From NCBI GenBank assembly GCA_903901875.1, contig CAIUSO010000099.1, forward strand, positions 1-33,334: a stretch of DNA of 33,334 bases, given 5' to 3'. A model generated the notes under the pieces. It was given only the letters and a program-made list of their open reading frames with translations. It had not been told where the DNA came from and did not search any database. Below are positions 25,618 through 33,334 of this stretch, in pieces. How positions within the stretch are numbered: the stretch's first letter is position 1; each line of letters begins with the position of its first letter. The position numbers and the translations under genes were made by a program. This DNA comes from an uncultured Geobacteraceae bacterium (lineage in GTDB: Bacteria; Desulfobacterota; Desulfuromonadia; Geobacterales; Pseudopelobacteraceae).

Positions 25618-26793
25618 CTACACAGCCTGCAGCACAAAACATTTCAAATATTCCGCTTCCGGGAAGGTCAGCAGCACCGGATGATCGGCCGCCTGGAAGC
25701 GTGTTTCCACCAGCCGCACCTCACGCTTTGCCAAACGCGCCGCCTGAATCAGCATATCCCGAAACGGCTCCCGCCCCATGAGGTAGGAGCAGGAGCAGCT
25801 GATCAGATACCCGCCCGGCTCCAGAAGTTCCAATGCCCGCCGATTGACCGTCAGATACCCCTTGGTGGCCTCGGCAATATTTTTGCGGCTTTTGACAAAT
25901 GCCGGGGGGTCCATGACAATTACTCCGAACCGCTGCCCCTCCTGATTAAGGGAACGAAGGCGTTCAAATACGTCGCACTCTTCGAAACGGACCCGGTCGG
26001 CCACCTTGTTCAAGCGGGCGTTGCTGCACGCCTGACCGATGGCCCGCTCCGAAATATCCAGCCCCAGAACGGAACGGGCACCGAACGACGCCCCATGAAT
26101 ACCCCATCCACCGGTATAGCAGAAACAATCGAGGACATTCTGGTCGGTGCAGATATCACGGAGCAGCAGATGGTTCTGCTTCTGGTCGAGGAAGGTACCG
26201 GTTTTTTGCCCTTCCCGCAGATTCACCTGAAAACGGAGACCGTTTTCCACCATCTCAACCCGCTCGGGAATCTCCCCCCACAACAGCTCAACTTTTTCTT
26301 CCAATCCCTCAAGGGTGCGGACACCAACATCATTGCGGAGAATTATTCCGGTCGGCGCACAGACGGTCCTGAGTCCCTCCCCGATCAGTTCCCGCCGCAT
26401 ATCCATACCGGCAGAGAGAAACTGCACCGACAGGTAATCGCCATACCGGTCAACCACCAACCCGGGAAGAAAATCACTTTCCCCATAGACCGCCCGGTAT
26501 GTCTCAAGTCCGGGGTAGCATGCGGTCCGCATGGCAACGGCTGAAGCGATGCGGTGCTCAAAAAACTCCACTGTTTCGATATCTTCCCGCTGCCGTGACA
26601 AGAGGCGGAACGCAATCAATGAATGGGGGTTATAATGACCGACACCGATAAAAATACCGGCAGCATCATACAACTCGGCACCGATGCCGGCACTCTTTTC
26701 TCCCTTTATCTCCCGGATCTCATTGCTGAACACCCAGGGGTGCCCCCCTTTGATGCGGCGTTCTTCATTTTTATGTAAGGTAATTCTGGTCAT
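25618..26793 (-). CDS. rlmI: RlmI-type class I SAM-dependent 23S rRNA methyltransferase
   Basis: This is a 391-residue enzyme on the minus strand. The ATG at 26791-26793 (MTRITLHKNEERRI) is chosen because GAGGTG lies about 7 bases upstream and the PUA domain begins right there; the longer in-frame extension runs through the divergent promoter region and is unlike the family. The N-terminal PUA domain (1 to about 75) has KGGHPWVFSNEI. The methyltransferase has the SAM-binding VLDCFCYTGGWGIHGASFGA near 215, MDPPAFVKSRKN near 290 and the SCSCSYL catalytic cysteine region near 345. In E. coli RlmI methylates C1962 of 23S rRNA. The enzyme class is sure; the site is inferred. Confidence 0.93.
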   Translation of the reverse strand: MTRITLHKNEERRIKGGHPWVFSNEIREIKGEKSAGIGAELYDAAGIFIGVGHYNPHSLIAFRLLSRQREDIETVEFFEHRIASAVAMRTACYPGLETYRAVYGESDFLPGLVVDRYGDYLSVQFLSAGMDMRRELIGEGLRTVCAPTGIILRNDVGVRTLEGLEEKVELLWGEIPERVEMVENGLRFQVNLREGQKTGTFLDQKQNHLLLRDICTDQNVLDCFCYTGGWGIHGASFGARSVLGLDISERAIGQACSNARLNKVADRVRFEECDVFERLRSLNQEGQRFGVIVMDPPAFVKSRKNIAEATKGYLTVNRRALELLEPGGYLISCSCSYLMGREPFRDMLIQAARLAKREVRLVETRFQAADHPVLLTFPEAEYLKCFVLQAV

Positions 26794-26838
26794 ATAGTAC
26801 ACCTCGGCCGGTTCGGAATATTTTTCCCCATGTCGTTC

Positions 26839-26867
26839 TTGACACCCCTCCCCTTGTACACCATTAT
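26839..26867 (+). promoter_or_regulatory. Candidate sigma70 promoter for rsmI
   Basis: TTGACA at 26839-26844 and CATTAT at 26862-26867 are separated by exactly 17 bases, giving a start near 26874 and a 29-base leader before the rsmI ATG. It lies in the divergent gap between the methyltransferase gene and rsmI. Confidence 0.55.
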
Positions 26868-26902
26868 GCAGGAAAATACTCCCATAAACCGCTGAGGGCC
26901 CC

Positions 26903-27751
26903 ATGACGCCAGCCGCCACCCTGTACATCATCGCCACACCGATCGGCAACCTTGAAGACATCACCTATCGGGCCGTACGCATTCTCGGTGAAGTAGACCT
27001 TATCGCCGCCGAAGACACCCGGCACTCACTGAAGCTGCTCAGCCACTTCGGCATATCAAAGCCCCTCACCTCCTACTTTGACCATAACCAGCAACTAAAG
27101 GGAGAGCGGATTCTCTCTGCCCTGCGCCAGGGAAAATCCGTGGCACTCATATCCGATGCCGGCACCCCCTGTGTTTCCGATCCGGGGTATCAACTGGTTC
27201 GTGATGCGGTCGCCGAACATATCCGGGTAATCCCGATCCCCGGCTCCTGTGCCGCCATTACCGCACTTTCAGCCTCGGGGTTGCCAAGCGATACCTTCAC
27301 CTTTGCCGGTTTTCCCCCATCGCGCCAAGGAAAACGACGCACATTTCTGACCAGCATGGCAGCACTTCCCGGCACCCTCATACTCTACGAAGCCCCCCAC
27401 CGGTTACTCCAAACATTGCTGGACATCAAAGAGGTATGCGGTGACCGCCCTATTATTGTTGCACGGGAGCTTACCAAGATTTATGAAGAATTTATCCGTG
27501 GCACCGTATCGGAGGTGCTCGCATCCCTTGACAGCATTACCATTCGGGGTGAAGTGGCACTCCTTGTCGCGCCGGGGGAGAGGGAAGAACCGGAGCATGA
27601 AACCCTTGAATCGGTGCTTGCCAGACTCATGGCCGACAGTACCCTTTCGATCAAGGACATAGCCCGGCAAGCTGCCGCCATTACCGGCGTTTCCCGAAGT
27701 GAGGCATACCAGGAGGCCCTCAGGGTAAAAAATATCAGGGAAGACGCTTAA
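26903..27751 (+). CDS. rsmI: 16S rRNA (cytidine1402-2'-O)-methyltransferase
   Basis: RsmI adds a 2'-O-methyl group to C1402 of 16S rRNA in the decoding centre. The 282-residue protein has the full tetrapyrrole-methylase-like signature: LYIIATPIGNLEDITYRAV near 7-25, AAEDTRHSLKLL near 38-49, ALISDAGTPCVSDPGYQLV near 80-98, PSDTFTFAGFPP near 132-143, and the EAPHRL loop. The C-terminal part (about 250-280) has the KDIARQAAAITGVSRSEAY helix-rich tail. The ATG at 26903 has GAGGG about 6 bases upstream. It is monocistronic or reads on into ugd. Confidence 0.96.
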   Translation: MTPAATLYIIATPIGNLEDITYRAVRILGEVDLIAAEDTRHSLKLLSHFGISKPLTSYFDHNQQLKGERILSALRQGKSVALISDAGTPCVSDPGYQLVRDAVAEHIRVIPIPGSCAAITALSASGLPSDTFTFAGFPPSRQGKRRTFLTSMAALPGTLILYEAPHRLLQTLLDIKEVCGDRPIIVARELTKIYEEFIRGTVSEVLASLDSITIRGEVALLVAPGEREEPEHETLESVLARLMADSTLSIKDIARQAAAITGVSRSEAYQEALRVKNIREDA

Positions 27752-27816
27752 AACATGGAAATTCAGATGGATAGTGTGATATATAGTGTCGAATACCTAT
27801 TAATTTGGAGCATCCC

Positions 27817-29175
27817 GTGAAAATCTGTATTTTTGGTGCCGGTTATGTTGGTCTGGTGGCAGCCGCTTGCTTTGCTGAGAGTGGTAACAGTGTCATAACG
27901 GTTGATATTGACCGGTCCCGCATAGACAACCTGACCAAGGGAATCATCCCTATCTACGAACCGGGACTCAAGGAGATGATCCTCCGTAACCAGGCCGAGG
28001 GACGGCTCACCTTTACTCTGGACAAGGAAACGGCCATCCGGTCTTCCCTGGTCTGCTTTATCGCCGTCGGAACACCTCCGGGGGAAGACGGCTCGGCCGA
28101 CCTCAAATATGTGCTGGGCGTGGCCCGTGACATTGGCCGGGCCATGGACGGCTACAAAATAGTTGTCGACAAATCAACGGTTCCGGTCGGTACCGCCGAT
28201 AAAGTTCGTGCCGCCATTGGCGAAGAGCTCTCCAACAGATCCGTCGATTTCGAGTATGACGTGGTTTCCAACCCGGAATTTCTGAAGGAAGGGGCCGCCA
28301 TTGAAGACTTCATGAAGCCGGACCGGGTGGTTATCGGCTGCGACAACGTTCGTACCGCCGAGATCATGAAAGAGCTGTACGACCCCTTTATGCGCAAGCA
28401 GAACCGAATGATCGTCATGGATATCCGAAGCGCAGAAATGACCAAATATGCCGCCAACGCCATGTTGGCTACCCGCATCTCCTTCATGAACCAGATCGCC
28501 GGACTCTGTGAGCGGATGGGTGCCGATGTCATGGCGGTTCGTGAAGGCATCGGCTCCGACTCCCGCATCGGCTACGACTTCCTCTTCCCCGGTCCCGGCT
28601 ACGGCGGCTCCTGTTTCCCCAAAGATGTGAAAGCCCTCATCAAAACCGCCGAAGAGGCTCACTATGACTTCCTGCTGCTCAAATCGGTGGAAGAGGTCAA
28701 CGAACTGCAAAAAGAGGTGCTGGCCGACAAGCTCATCAAGAAGTTGGGTACCCCCGATGAAGAACAGCCCCTCACCGGTCGCATCATCGCCTGCTGGGGA
28801 CTGGCATTCAAACCGCGTACCGACGACATGCGTGAAGCTCCGGCCCTCACCATCATCGAGCGGCTTCTCTCCGCCGGTGCCACCGTCCGGGCCCACGACC
28901 CGGAGGCACTCAAGGAGGCACAACACCATTTCGGTGACCGCATCGAGTACAGCACCAACCAGTACGCCATCCTGGATGGTGCCGACGCCCTGGCAATCAT
29001 CACCGACTGGAACGAATACCGCAACCCGGATTTCGACCGCATCAAGGGGGCCCTCCGCTCTCCACTGATCGTTGATGGGCGCAACCTGTACAAACCTGAC
29101 CGTATGGCGGCCGCTGGTTTCGACTACGCCCCCCTGGGTCGCAGCAGCAGCGGCGTCTCTGGAGGAGTCAAATAA
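27817..29175 (+). CDS. ugd: UDP-glucose 6-dehydrogenase
   Basis: Ugd oxidises UDP-glucose twice with NAD to UDP-glucuronate. I prefer GTG 27817 ([12 protein letters not shown]) because TTTGGAG lies 6 bases upstream and it gives 452 residues, the usual length; the in-frame TTG at 27805 would be inside that ribosome site. The NAD motif GAGYVG is at 7-12. [20 protein letters not shown] (starting near residue 151) matches the family core, and the catalytic cysteine is Cys266 in [10 protein letters not shown]. It is followed by uxs with one base between stop and start, so UDP-glucuronate is probably passed to UDP-xylose synthesis. Confidence 0.97.
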   Translation: MKICIFGAGYVGLVAAACFAESGNSVITVDIDRSRIDNLTKGIIPIYEPGLKEMILRNQAEGRLTFTLDKETAIRSSLVCFIAVGTPPGEDGSADLKYVLGVARDIGRAMDGYKIVVDKSTVPVGTADKVRAAIGEELSNRSVDFEYDVVSNPEFLKEGAAIEDFMKPDRVVIGCDNVRTAEIMKELYDPFMRKQNRMIVMDIRSAEMTKYAANAMLATRISFMNQIAGLCERMGADVMAVREGIGSDSRIGYDFLFPGPGYGGSCFPKDVKALIKTAEEAHYDFLLLKSVEEVNELQKEVLADKLIKKLGTPDEEQPLTGRIIACWGLAFKPRTDDMREAPALTIIERLLSAGATVRAHDPEALKEAQHHFGDRIEYSTNQYAILDGADALAIITDWNEYRNPDFDRIKGALRSPLIVDGRNLYKPDRMAAAGFDYAPLGRSSSGVSGGVK

Positions 29176-29176
29176 C

Positions 29177-30112
29177 ATGCGCATCCTGGTCACCGGCGGA
29201 GCCGGTTTTGTCGGTTCACATCTCTGCGAGCGACTCCTGAACGAAGGACATGACGTCGTCTGCCTGGACAACTTCTTTACCGGCAGCAAGAACAACATCA
29301 TCCACCTGATGGACAGTCACCGTTTTGAGTTGATCCGCCACGACATTACCGAACCGATCCTGCTGGAAGTGGATCGTATCTATAATCTGGCCTGCCCCGC
29401 CTCACCGGTTCATTACCAGTACAACCCGGTAAAGACACTCAAGACCAGCGTCATGGGCACCATCAACATGCTGGGCTTGGCCAAGCGGGTAAAGGCTCGC
29501 ATCCTGCAAGCTTCCACCTCGGAGGTCTACGGTGACCCCCATGTTCATCCCCAAACCGAAGATTACTGGGGCAACGTAAACCCCATCGGCATCAGAAGCT
29601 GCTACGATGAGGGAAAACGGGTTGCCGAAACCCTCATGATGGATTACCACCGCCAGAATAACGTGGATATCCGCATTATCCGCATATTTAACACCTATGG
29701 CCCCCGTATGGCGGAAAATGACGGCCGGGTGGTGTCCAACTTCGTTCTCCAGGCACTGCGCAATGAGGATATCACCGTCTACGGTGAAGGCTCCCAGACC
29801 CGCTCATTCTGTTACGTTTCCGATCTGGTGGAGGGGATGATCCGCATGATGGAGTGTGATAACTTCATCGGTCCGGTCAACATTGGAAATCCGGTGGAAA
29901 ATACAATTCTTGAGTTTGCCGAAAAAATCATTACAATAACCGGCTCACAATCAAAAATAATTTTTCAGCCGCTCCCCCAGGACGATCCAAAGCAGCGACG
30001 ACCGGATATTTCACTCGCCGGTGAAAAACTGTCATGGGCACCGCTGGTCCCACTGGATGATGGCTTGCGGTCTACGGCTGCGTATTTTTCGGAGCAAATC
30101 AGGAAAGGGTAA
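29177..30112 (+). CDS. uxs: UDP-glucuronate decarboxylase (UDP-xylose synthase)
   Basis: Uxs decarboxylates UDP-glucuronate to UDP-xylose through a 4-keto intermediate, using bound NAD. The ATG at 29177 gives 311 residues and puts TGGAGFVG at 6-13; the GGAGGAG ribosome site sits inside the end of ugd. Diagnostic features are [20 protein letters not shown] near 73-92, STSEVYGDP with the catalytic Ser/Glu, YDEGK at 143-147, and [10 protein letters not shown]. The GR...[15 protein letters not shown]-terminal region is also typical. Xylose for LPS or an exopolysaccharide is the likely use. The next gene, ftsB, starts right at the following base. Confidence 0.95.
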   Translation: MRILVTGGAGFVGSHLCERLLNEGHDVVCLDNFFTGSKNNIIHLMDSHRFELIRHDITEPILLEVDRIYNLACPASPVHYQYNPVKTLKTSVMGTINMLGLAKRVKARILQASTSEVYGDPHVHPQTEDYWGNVNPIGIRSCYDEGKRVAETLMMDYHRQNNVDIRIIRIFNTYGPRMAENDGRVVSNFVLQALRNEDITVYGEGSQTRSFCYVSDLVEGMIRMMECDNFIGPVNIGNPVENTILEFAEKIITITGSQSKIIFQPLPQDDPKQRRPDISLAGEKLSWAPLVPLDDGLRSTAAYFSEQIRKG

Positions 30113-30409
30113 ATGTTCACTCTGCGCTTCCAAAAAAGAATGTATATCATTCCAGCCGGATGTCTGGCGTTCATTCTCTTTTTCACCGTCTTTGGTGACA
30201 AGGGATTGCTGCGCATCATCGAGCTGAAACAGGACAAAAACAAGGTTGAGACGCGACTGGCCGACTGCAGAAGCGACAACGAAAAAATAAAACGTGAGAT
30301 CGTAGCCCTCAAGTCAGACCGACGTTACCTTGAAAGCATCGCACGGAAAGATTTCGGTCTGGTCCGCAGCAACGAGGTCATCTACCAATTCCAGCAGGAC
30401 AAGAAATAA
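30113..30409 (+). CDS. ftsB: Cell division protein FtsB/DivIC family
   Basis: This 98-residue bitopic protein has a short cytoplasmic N-terminus, one membrane segment (about 10-27, IIPAGCLAFILFFTVFG) and a periplasmic coiled coil (about 35-72) rich in Lys, Glu and Asp, ending in YLESIARKDFGLVRSNEVIYQF, the conserved FtsB tail. FtsB joins FtsL and FtsQ in the divisome and helps switch on septal peptidoglycan synthesis. It starts immediately after the uxs stop, so it is co-transcribed with the sugar-nucleotide genes. The position before argS is usual in this lineage as far as I recall. Confidence 0.9.
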   Translation: MFTLRFQKRMYIIPAGCLAFILFFTVFGDKGLLRIIELKQDKNKVETRLADCRSDNEKIKREIVALKSDRRYLESIARKDFGLVRSNEVIYQFQQDKK

Positions 30410-30430
30410 CACCAACAGGGAACCACTCCC

Positions 30431-30589
30431 ATGACACGACAAAGCTGTGCCAGCTGCGCCTGGCGTGAAAACTGCTCAAAACGATTCTGCATCCCTGACG
30501 GTGGCTCCCGCTGCCCCGACTATACCCGTGATGTCAGCATAAAATGTGACCCGGTTGACACCGATACACAACCTGAAAAGAAAGAATAA
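30431..30589 (+). CDS. Small six-cysteine protein between ftsB and argS
   Basis: A 52-residue ORF starts at ATG 30431 and ends with TAA at 30587-30589. Cysteines at 6, 9, 15, 20, 28 and 39 form a C-x2-C-x5-C-x4-C-x7-C-x10-C pattern, with an SCAWRENCSKRFC core and PDYTRDVSIKC after it; the tail is acidic and hydrophilic. An AACAGGGAA stretch lies about 10 bases before the start. It is 21 bases after ftsB and 9 bases before argS, on the same strand, so it is almost certainly in the same transcript. It looks like a small zinc- or iron-sulfur-binding protein. No known function is recognised. Confidence 0.7.
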   Translation: MTRQSCASCAWRENCSKRFCIPDGGSRCPDYTRDVSIKCDPVDTDTQPEKKE

Positions 30590-30598
30590 CCAACCACT

Positions 30599-32290
30599 AT
30601 GATGCGAAACCGAATCACCCCCCTGCTGGAATCGGCACTGCTCAAGGCCCATGGGGCCCAGGAGATTGTCACATACCCACTTCCTCCGGTCGTTCTCGGC
30701 CATCCAACCAACCCGGAACATGGCGATTTTTCCTGTAATATTGCCATGCAGCTTGCAAAGAACGAGCGAAAATCACCCCGCCAGGTGGCTGAGATTCTCC
30801 TCAAGTATCTGGGTGACGGTGACGGTCTCATCGCAAAAGCCGACATCGCCGGACCCGGCTTCATTAACCTGTTTGTTTCCGCCACCGCTTGGCAGGCAAC
30901 TCTCCTTGAGATTGAGGCAGCAGGGAGCAGCTACGGTCATACCTCCAGCGGAGCCGGAAAAAAAGTTCAGGTGGAATTTGTCAGCGCAAACCCCACGGGC
31001 CCGCTCCATATCGGCCACGGCAGGGGCGCAGCCATCGGCGATACCCTCTGCCGCGTGCTGAATGCCGCCGGCTGGGATGTGACCAGAGAGTTTTATTACA
31101 ACGACGCCGGAGTGCAGATCAGCAATTTGGCACTCTCCGTACAACTCCGCTGCCTGGGGCTTGAGCCGGACGACCCCCGCTGGCCCGAAGGGGGCTACCA
31201 GGGGGAATACATTAAAGATGTGGCCCGTGCCTACCTGGCCGGAGAAACCGTGGAAGCCTCCGACCAGCAGACCACCGCCTCGGGCGACCCGGAAGACGTG
31301 GAAAATATCCGCAGCTTTGCCGTTGCCTGGCTCCGCCGGGAGCAAGACCTTGACCTTGAAGCATTCGGCGTCGGGTTTGATGTCTACACCCTTGAATCCT
31401 CACTCTACCGTGAAGGAAGGGTGGAGGCGGTCGTACAGCAGCTGACGGCAAACGGCCACACCTATGAGGAGGGCAACGCCCTCTGGCTCCGCTCCACCGA
31501 TTTCGGTGATGACAAGGATCGGGTCATGCGTAAGGCCGATGGCACCTATACCTATTTCGTGCCGGACGTTGCCTACCATCAGGCCAAATGGGAGCGGGGC
31601 TTTACCCGCGTCATCAACGAGCAGGGATCGGACCACCACAGCACCGTCACCCGTGTCAGGGCCGGTCTCCAGGCTTTGAATATCGGCATTCCCGCCGGAT
31701 GGCCCGAATACGTGCTGCACCAGATGGTTACCGTCATGCGGGGGGGCGAGGAGGTGAAAATTTCCAAGCGGGCAGGCAGCTATGTCACCCTTCGGGATCT
31801 CATTGATGAAGTAGGACGGGATGCCACCCGTTTCTTCTTTCTGATGCGGAAACCCGATGCCCAACTGGTCTTCGACATCGACCTGGCCAAGCAGCAGACC
31901 AACGAAAACCCGGTCTACTACGTACAATATGCCCATGCCCGTATCTGCAGTATTTTTGAAAATGCCGCCGAAAAAGGATTTACCCCCCCAATCACTCCGG
32001 CCACGGCGGACCTTGCATGCCTGAATACCCCGGAAGATCTGCAGATGATCAAACTGCTGACGGCACTACCCGACACCATTGACGATTGTGCCATTCACTT
32101 TGAACCGCACCGCCTCACCTATTATTTAAGTGAACTGGCCAGCTGTTTTCACAGTTTCTACAACAAAAACCGGGTGATCAGCGAAGATTCCACCCTGACG
32201 GCAGCCCGTCTGTACCTGCTGCAGCGGACCGCCCAGACCCTTAAAAATGCCCTTGCCATACTTGGCATTACGGCACCGGAACGAATGTAG
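30599..32290 (+). CDS. argS: Arginine-tRNA ligase
   Basis: ArgS charges tRNA-Arg with arginine using ATP. The 563-residue protein has the N-terminal Add-1 domain (about 1-95), the class I HIGH motif in [15 protein letters not shown] with H137-I-G-H140, the [15 protein letters not shown] and [11 protein letters not shown] segments, and KISKR at 387-391 in place of the classical KMSKS. The DALR anticodon-binding domain with ARICSIFEN follows near 450 and the ending is [11 protein letters not shown]. The ATG at 30599 is followed by a second ATG at 30602. It follows the small Cys-rich ORF by 9 bases. Confidence 0.97.
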   Translation: MMRNRITPLLESALLKAHGAQEIVTYPLPPVVLGHPTNPEHGDFSCNIAMQLAKNERKSPRQVAEILLKYLGDGDGLIAKADIAGPGFINLFVSATAWQATLLEIEAAGSSYGHTSSGAGKKVQVEFVSANPTGPLHIGHGRGAAIGDTLCRVLNAAGWDVTREFYYNDAGVQISNLALSVQLRCLGLEPDDPRWPEGGYQGEYIKDVARAYLAGETVEASDQQTTASGDPEDVENIRSFAVAWLRREQDLDLEAFGVGFDVYTLESSLYREGRVEAVVQQLTANGHTYEEGNALWLRSTDFGDDKDRVMRKADGTYTYFVPDVAYHQAKWERGFTRVINEQGSDHHSTVTRVRAGLQALNIGIPAGWPEYVLHQMVTVMRGGEEVKISKRAGSYVTLRDLIDEVGRDATRFFFLMRKPDAQLVFDIDLAKQQTNENPVYYVQYAHARICSIFENAAEKGFTPPITPATADLACLNTPEDLQMIKLLTALPDTIDDCAIHFEPHRLTYYLSELASCFHSFYNKNRVISEDSTLTAARLYLLQRTAQTLKNALAILGITAPERM

Positions 32291-32295
32291 CGGAG

Positions 32296-33126
32296 ATGAC
32301 CATGCGTATTGACTACAGCGAACCGAAAAAATCATACAGCACCCCCCAATCACCCCAAAACCGGAGTCCCCGCAAGGAATCTTCCGGAGGCTCCGGCAGT
32401 TCCGGCAGCTCACTGATGGCACCGCTATTAACCGGCGTACTCTGTCTGGCGGTCGGCTTCGGTGGCGGCTGGACACTTTCCCAGCGTTCGGCAAAAAAAG
32501 CATTCAAGTTGGCCATGGAACAGCAGAGTCTGGAGACCTCACCGGCACCGGCAGCACCACCGGCAGCAGTGAAACCCCAACTGGCTGCCCTTCCCCAACA
32601 GGCCCAACCTCCCCAGAAGACTGATTCGGCCTCCACCGATCCATCGGCAGCCGCCCCACCAGGGACAAAGCCCCCCAGTGACCAGCCCCTCAGCTTTTAC
32701 AAAACACTCCCCAGCGGGCAGAAGAGTAATGTCATGGGAAGCGGTGTCAACAGCAGGGATGAGAAACCGGCCAAACAACCGCTACAGGCAGCCTTACCGG
32801 CCAACATGGCCCGCACCGTCCCCCCGCAGGGTGAAGAGAATCAACCGGCTCCCGCTTCCCCCGCCCCTCCCGCAAAGGGGGGAGGACGTGCCGATGCAAG
32901 TGGCCTCACCGTGCAGGTTGCCTCCTTCAGCCTGAAATCGGAAGCCGAAACCCTTCGGAGCAAACTGGCTTCCAAAGGGTATAACGTCAATATCGTTGAA
33001 TCCCGCCTGGGTGACAAAGGTACCTGGTACCGGGTGCGTGTGGGGAAACATCTTGAGCCCGACGGAGCAAAGGAACTGGCAAGCAAGTTGGGTAAAGGAT
33101 CCATTGCCATCCCCGACAAGGAATAA
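32296..33126 (+). CDS. SPOR-domain inner-membrane protein
   Basis: This is a 276-residue bitopic protein: a short charged, Ser/Gly-rich cytoplasmic tail (1 to about 38), one membrane helix (about 40-60, LLTGVLCLAVGFGGGW), a long Pro/Ala/Gln-rich periplasmic linker (about 75-200), and a C-terminal SPOR domain (about 203-276) with LTVQVASFSLKSEAETLRSKL and WYRVRVGKHLE. SPOR domains bind denuded glycan strands at division septa, so it probably localises to the divisome, which fits ftsB three genes upstream. The start is at 32296, 5 bases after argS; ATG 32302 is an alternative. It is followed by a likely terminator. Confidence 0.92.
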   Translation: MTMRIDYSEPKKSYSTPQSPQNRSPRKESSGGSGSSGSSLMAPLLTGVLCLAVGFGGGWTLSQRSAKKAFKLAMEQQSLETSPAPAAPPAAVKPQLAALPQQAQPPQKTDSASTDPSAAAPPGTKPPSDQPLSFYKTLPSGQKSNVMGSGVNSRDEKPAKQPLQAALPANMARTVPPQGEENQPAPASPAPPAKGGGRADASGLTVQVASFSLKSEAETLRSKLASKGYNVNIVESRLGDKGTWYRVRVGKHLEPDGAKELASKLGKGSIAIPDKE

Positions 33127-33152
33127 CTCCCCCATGGTTGCGTCACCATAAT

Positions 33153-33191
33153 GGCATCGATTCAATAAAAAATGTGGTGCCTTGTTTTTTT
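33153..33191 (+). terminator. Probable terminator after the SPOR gene
   Basis: GGCATC (33153-33158) pairs with GGTGCC (33176-33181), with one G-T pair, around a long AT-rich loop, followed by TTGTTTTTTT. The loop of 17 bases is long, so it is weaker than the rpmE terminator. Confidence 0.5.
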
Positions 33192-33193
33192 AG

Positions 33194-33222
33194 TTGACAG
33201 TTTCCAGAGTATAGGCTATATA
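33194..33222 (+). promoter_or_regulatory. Near-consensus sigma70 promoter for initiator tRNA
   Basis: TTGACA at 33194-33199 and TATATA at 33217-33222 are separated by exactly 17 bases. Transcription would start near 33229, 9 bases before the mature tRNA end. Confidence 0.85.
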
Positions 33223-33237
33223 AGGTATTCAATTTGT

Positions 33238-33314
<77 letters not shown>

Positions 33315-33334
33315 AATCATTTCAGGGATATGCC

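Noticed and set aside
25540-26544. Long plus-strand frame of 334 codons
   Set aside because: It lies opposite the RlmI-type methyltransferase gene, has no recognisable motif, and the minus-strand protein has complete family signatures.
27752-27816. ATAGTGT direct repeat and TATAGT box before ugd as a promoter
   Set aside because: No acceptable -35 hexamer lies at 16-18 bases upstream, and the repeat is short enough to be chance.
28174-29301. Long minus-strand frame of 375 codons
   Set aside because: It is antisense to ugd and the start of uxs, both of which have full catalytic motifs; its translation is low complexity and unlike any family I know.

Overview
The window reads as the chromosome of a Gram-negative bacterium, most likely a Geobacter-type member of the Desulfuromonadia/Geobacterales. 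This rests on the housekeeping arrangement (rho, rpmE, thyX and a DUF1385 gene; ftsB, a small Cys-rich ORF, argS and a SPOR gene; an initiator tRNA), the LPS/O-antigen locus, and a periplasmic c-type haem protein of the P460 type. The taxon is inferred from remembered gene order, not from a search.

Bases 1-17134 hold one end of a lipopolysaccharide (O-antigen/core) locus, all on the + strand and tightly packed with several start/stop overlaps. It begins with the tail of a PD-(D/E)XK nuclease/transposase-like gene that may be frameshifted. An MsbA-type ABC exporter and a GT2 glycosyltransferase follow. Next come rfbF, rfbG and rfbH, which make CDP-4-keto-3,6-dideoxyglucose from glucose-1-phosphate, and an epimerase/reductase that probably continues that route. 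Then comes a block of four genes: a ThDP-dependent acetolactate-synthase-like enzyme, an SDR, a dehydroquinate-synthase-like sugar-phosphate cyclase, and a two-domain DRE-TIM aldolase-like protein. This block does not match a standard nucleotide-sugar pathway and is the best candidate here for undescribed chemistry, perhaps a branched or carbocyclic sugar. The locus ends with two GT2 enzymes, a GT9 heptosyltransferase-like enzyme and a GT4-polysaccharide deacetylase fusion.

Bases 17188-19165 form a boundary: a minus-strand DUF535 (VirK/YbjX) gene, a 12-codon ORF with a strong Shine-Dalgarno that resembles the start of lumazine synthase, and the divergent tcdA gene.

Bases 19200-27751 are mostly housekeeping: rho with a structured leader, rpmE with a clear terminator, thyX, a DUF1385 membrane protein, a RluA-family pseudouridine synthase, an SDR, an RRM protein, a P460-type cytochrome, a minus-strand RlmI-type methyltransferase and rsmI. 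Bases 27817-33314 carry ugd and uxs (UDP-glucose to UDP-xylose), ftsB, an unannotated 52-residue six-cysteine protein, argS, a SPOR-domain protein, and initiator tRNA-fMet behind a near-consensus promoter. No stretch of 300 bases or more lacks a gene; the longest gap (294 bases) is the rho leader. No rRNA, CRISPR array or intact insertion sequence was seen.
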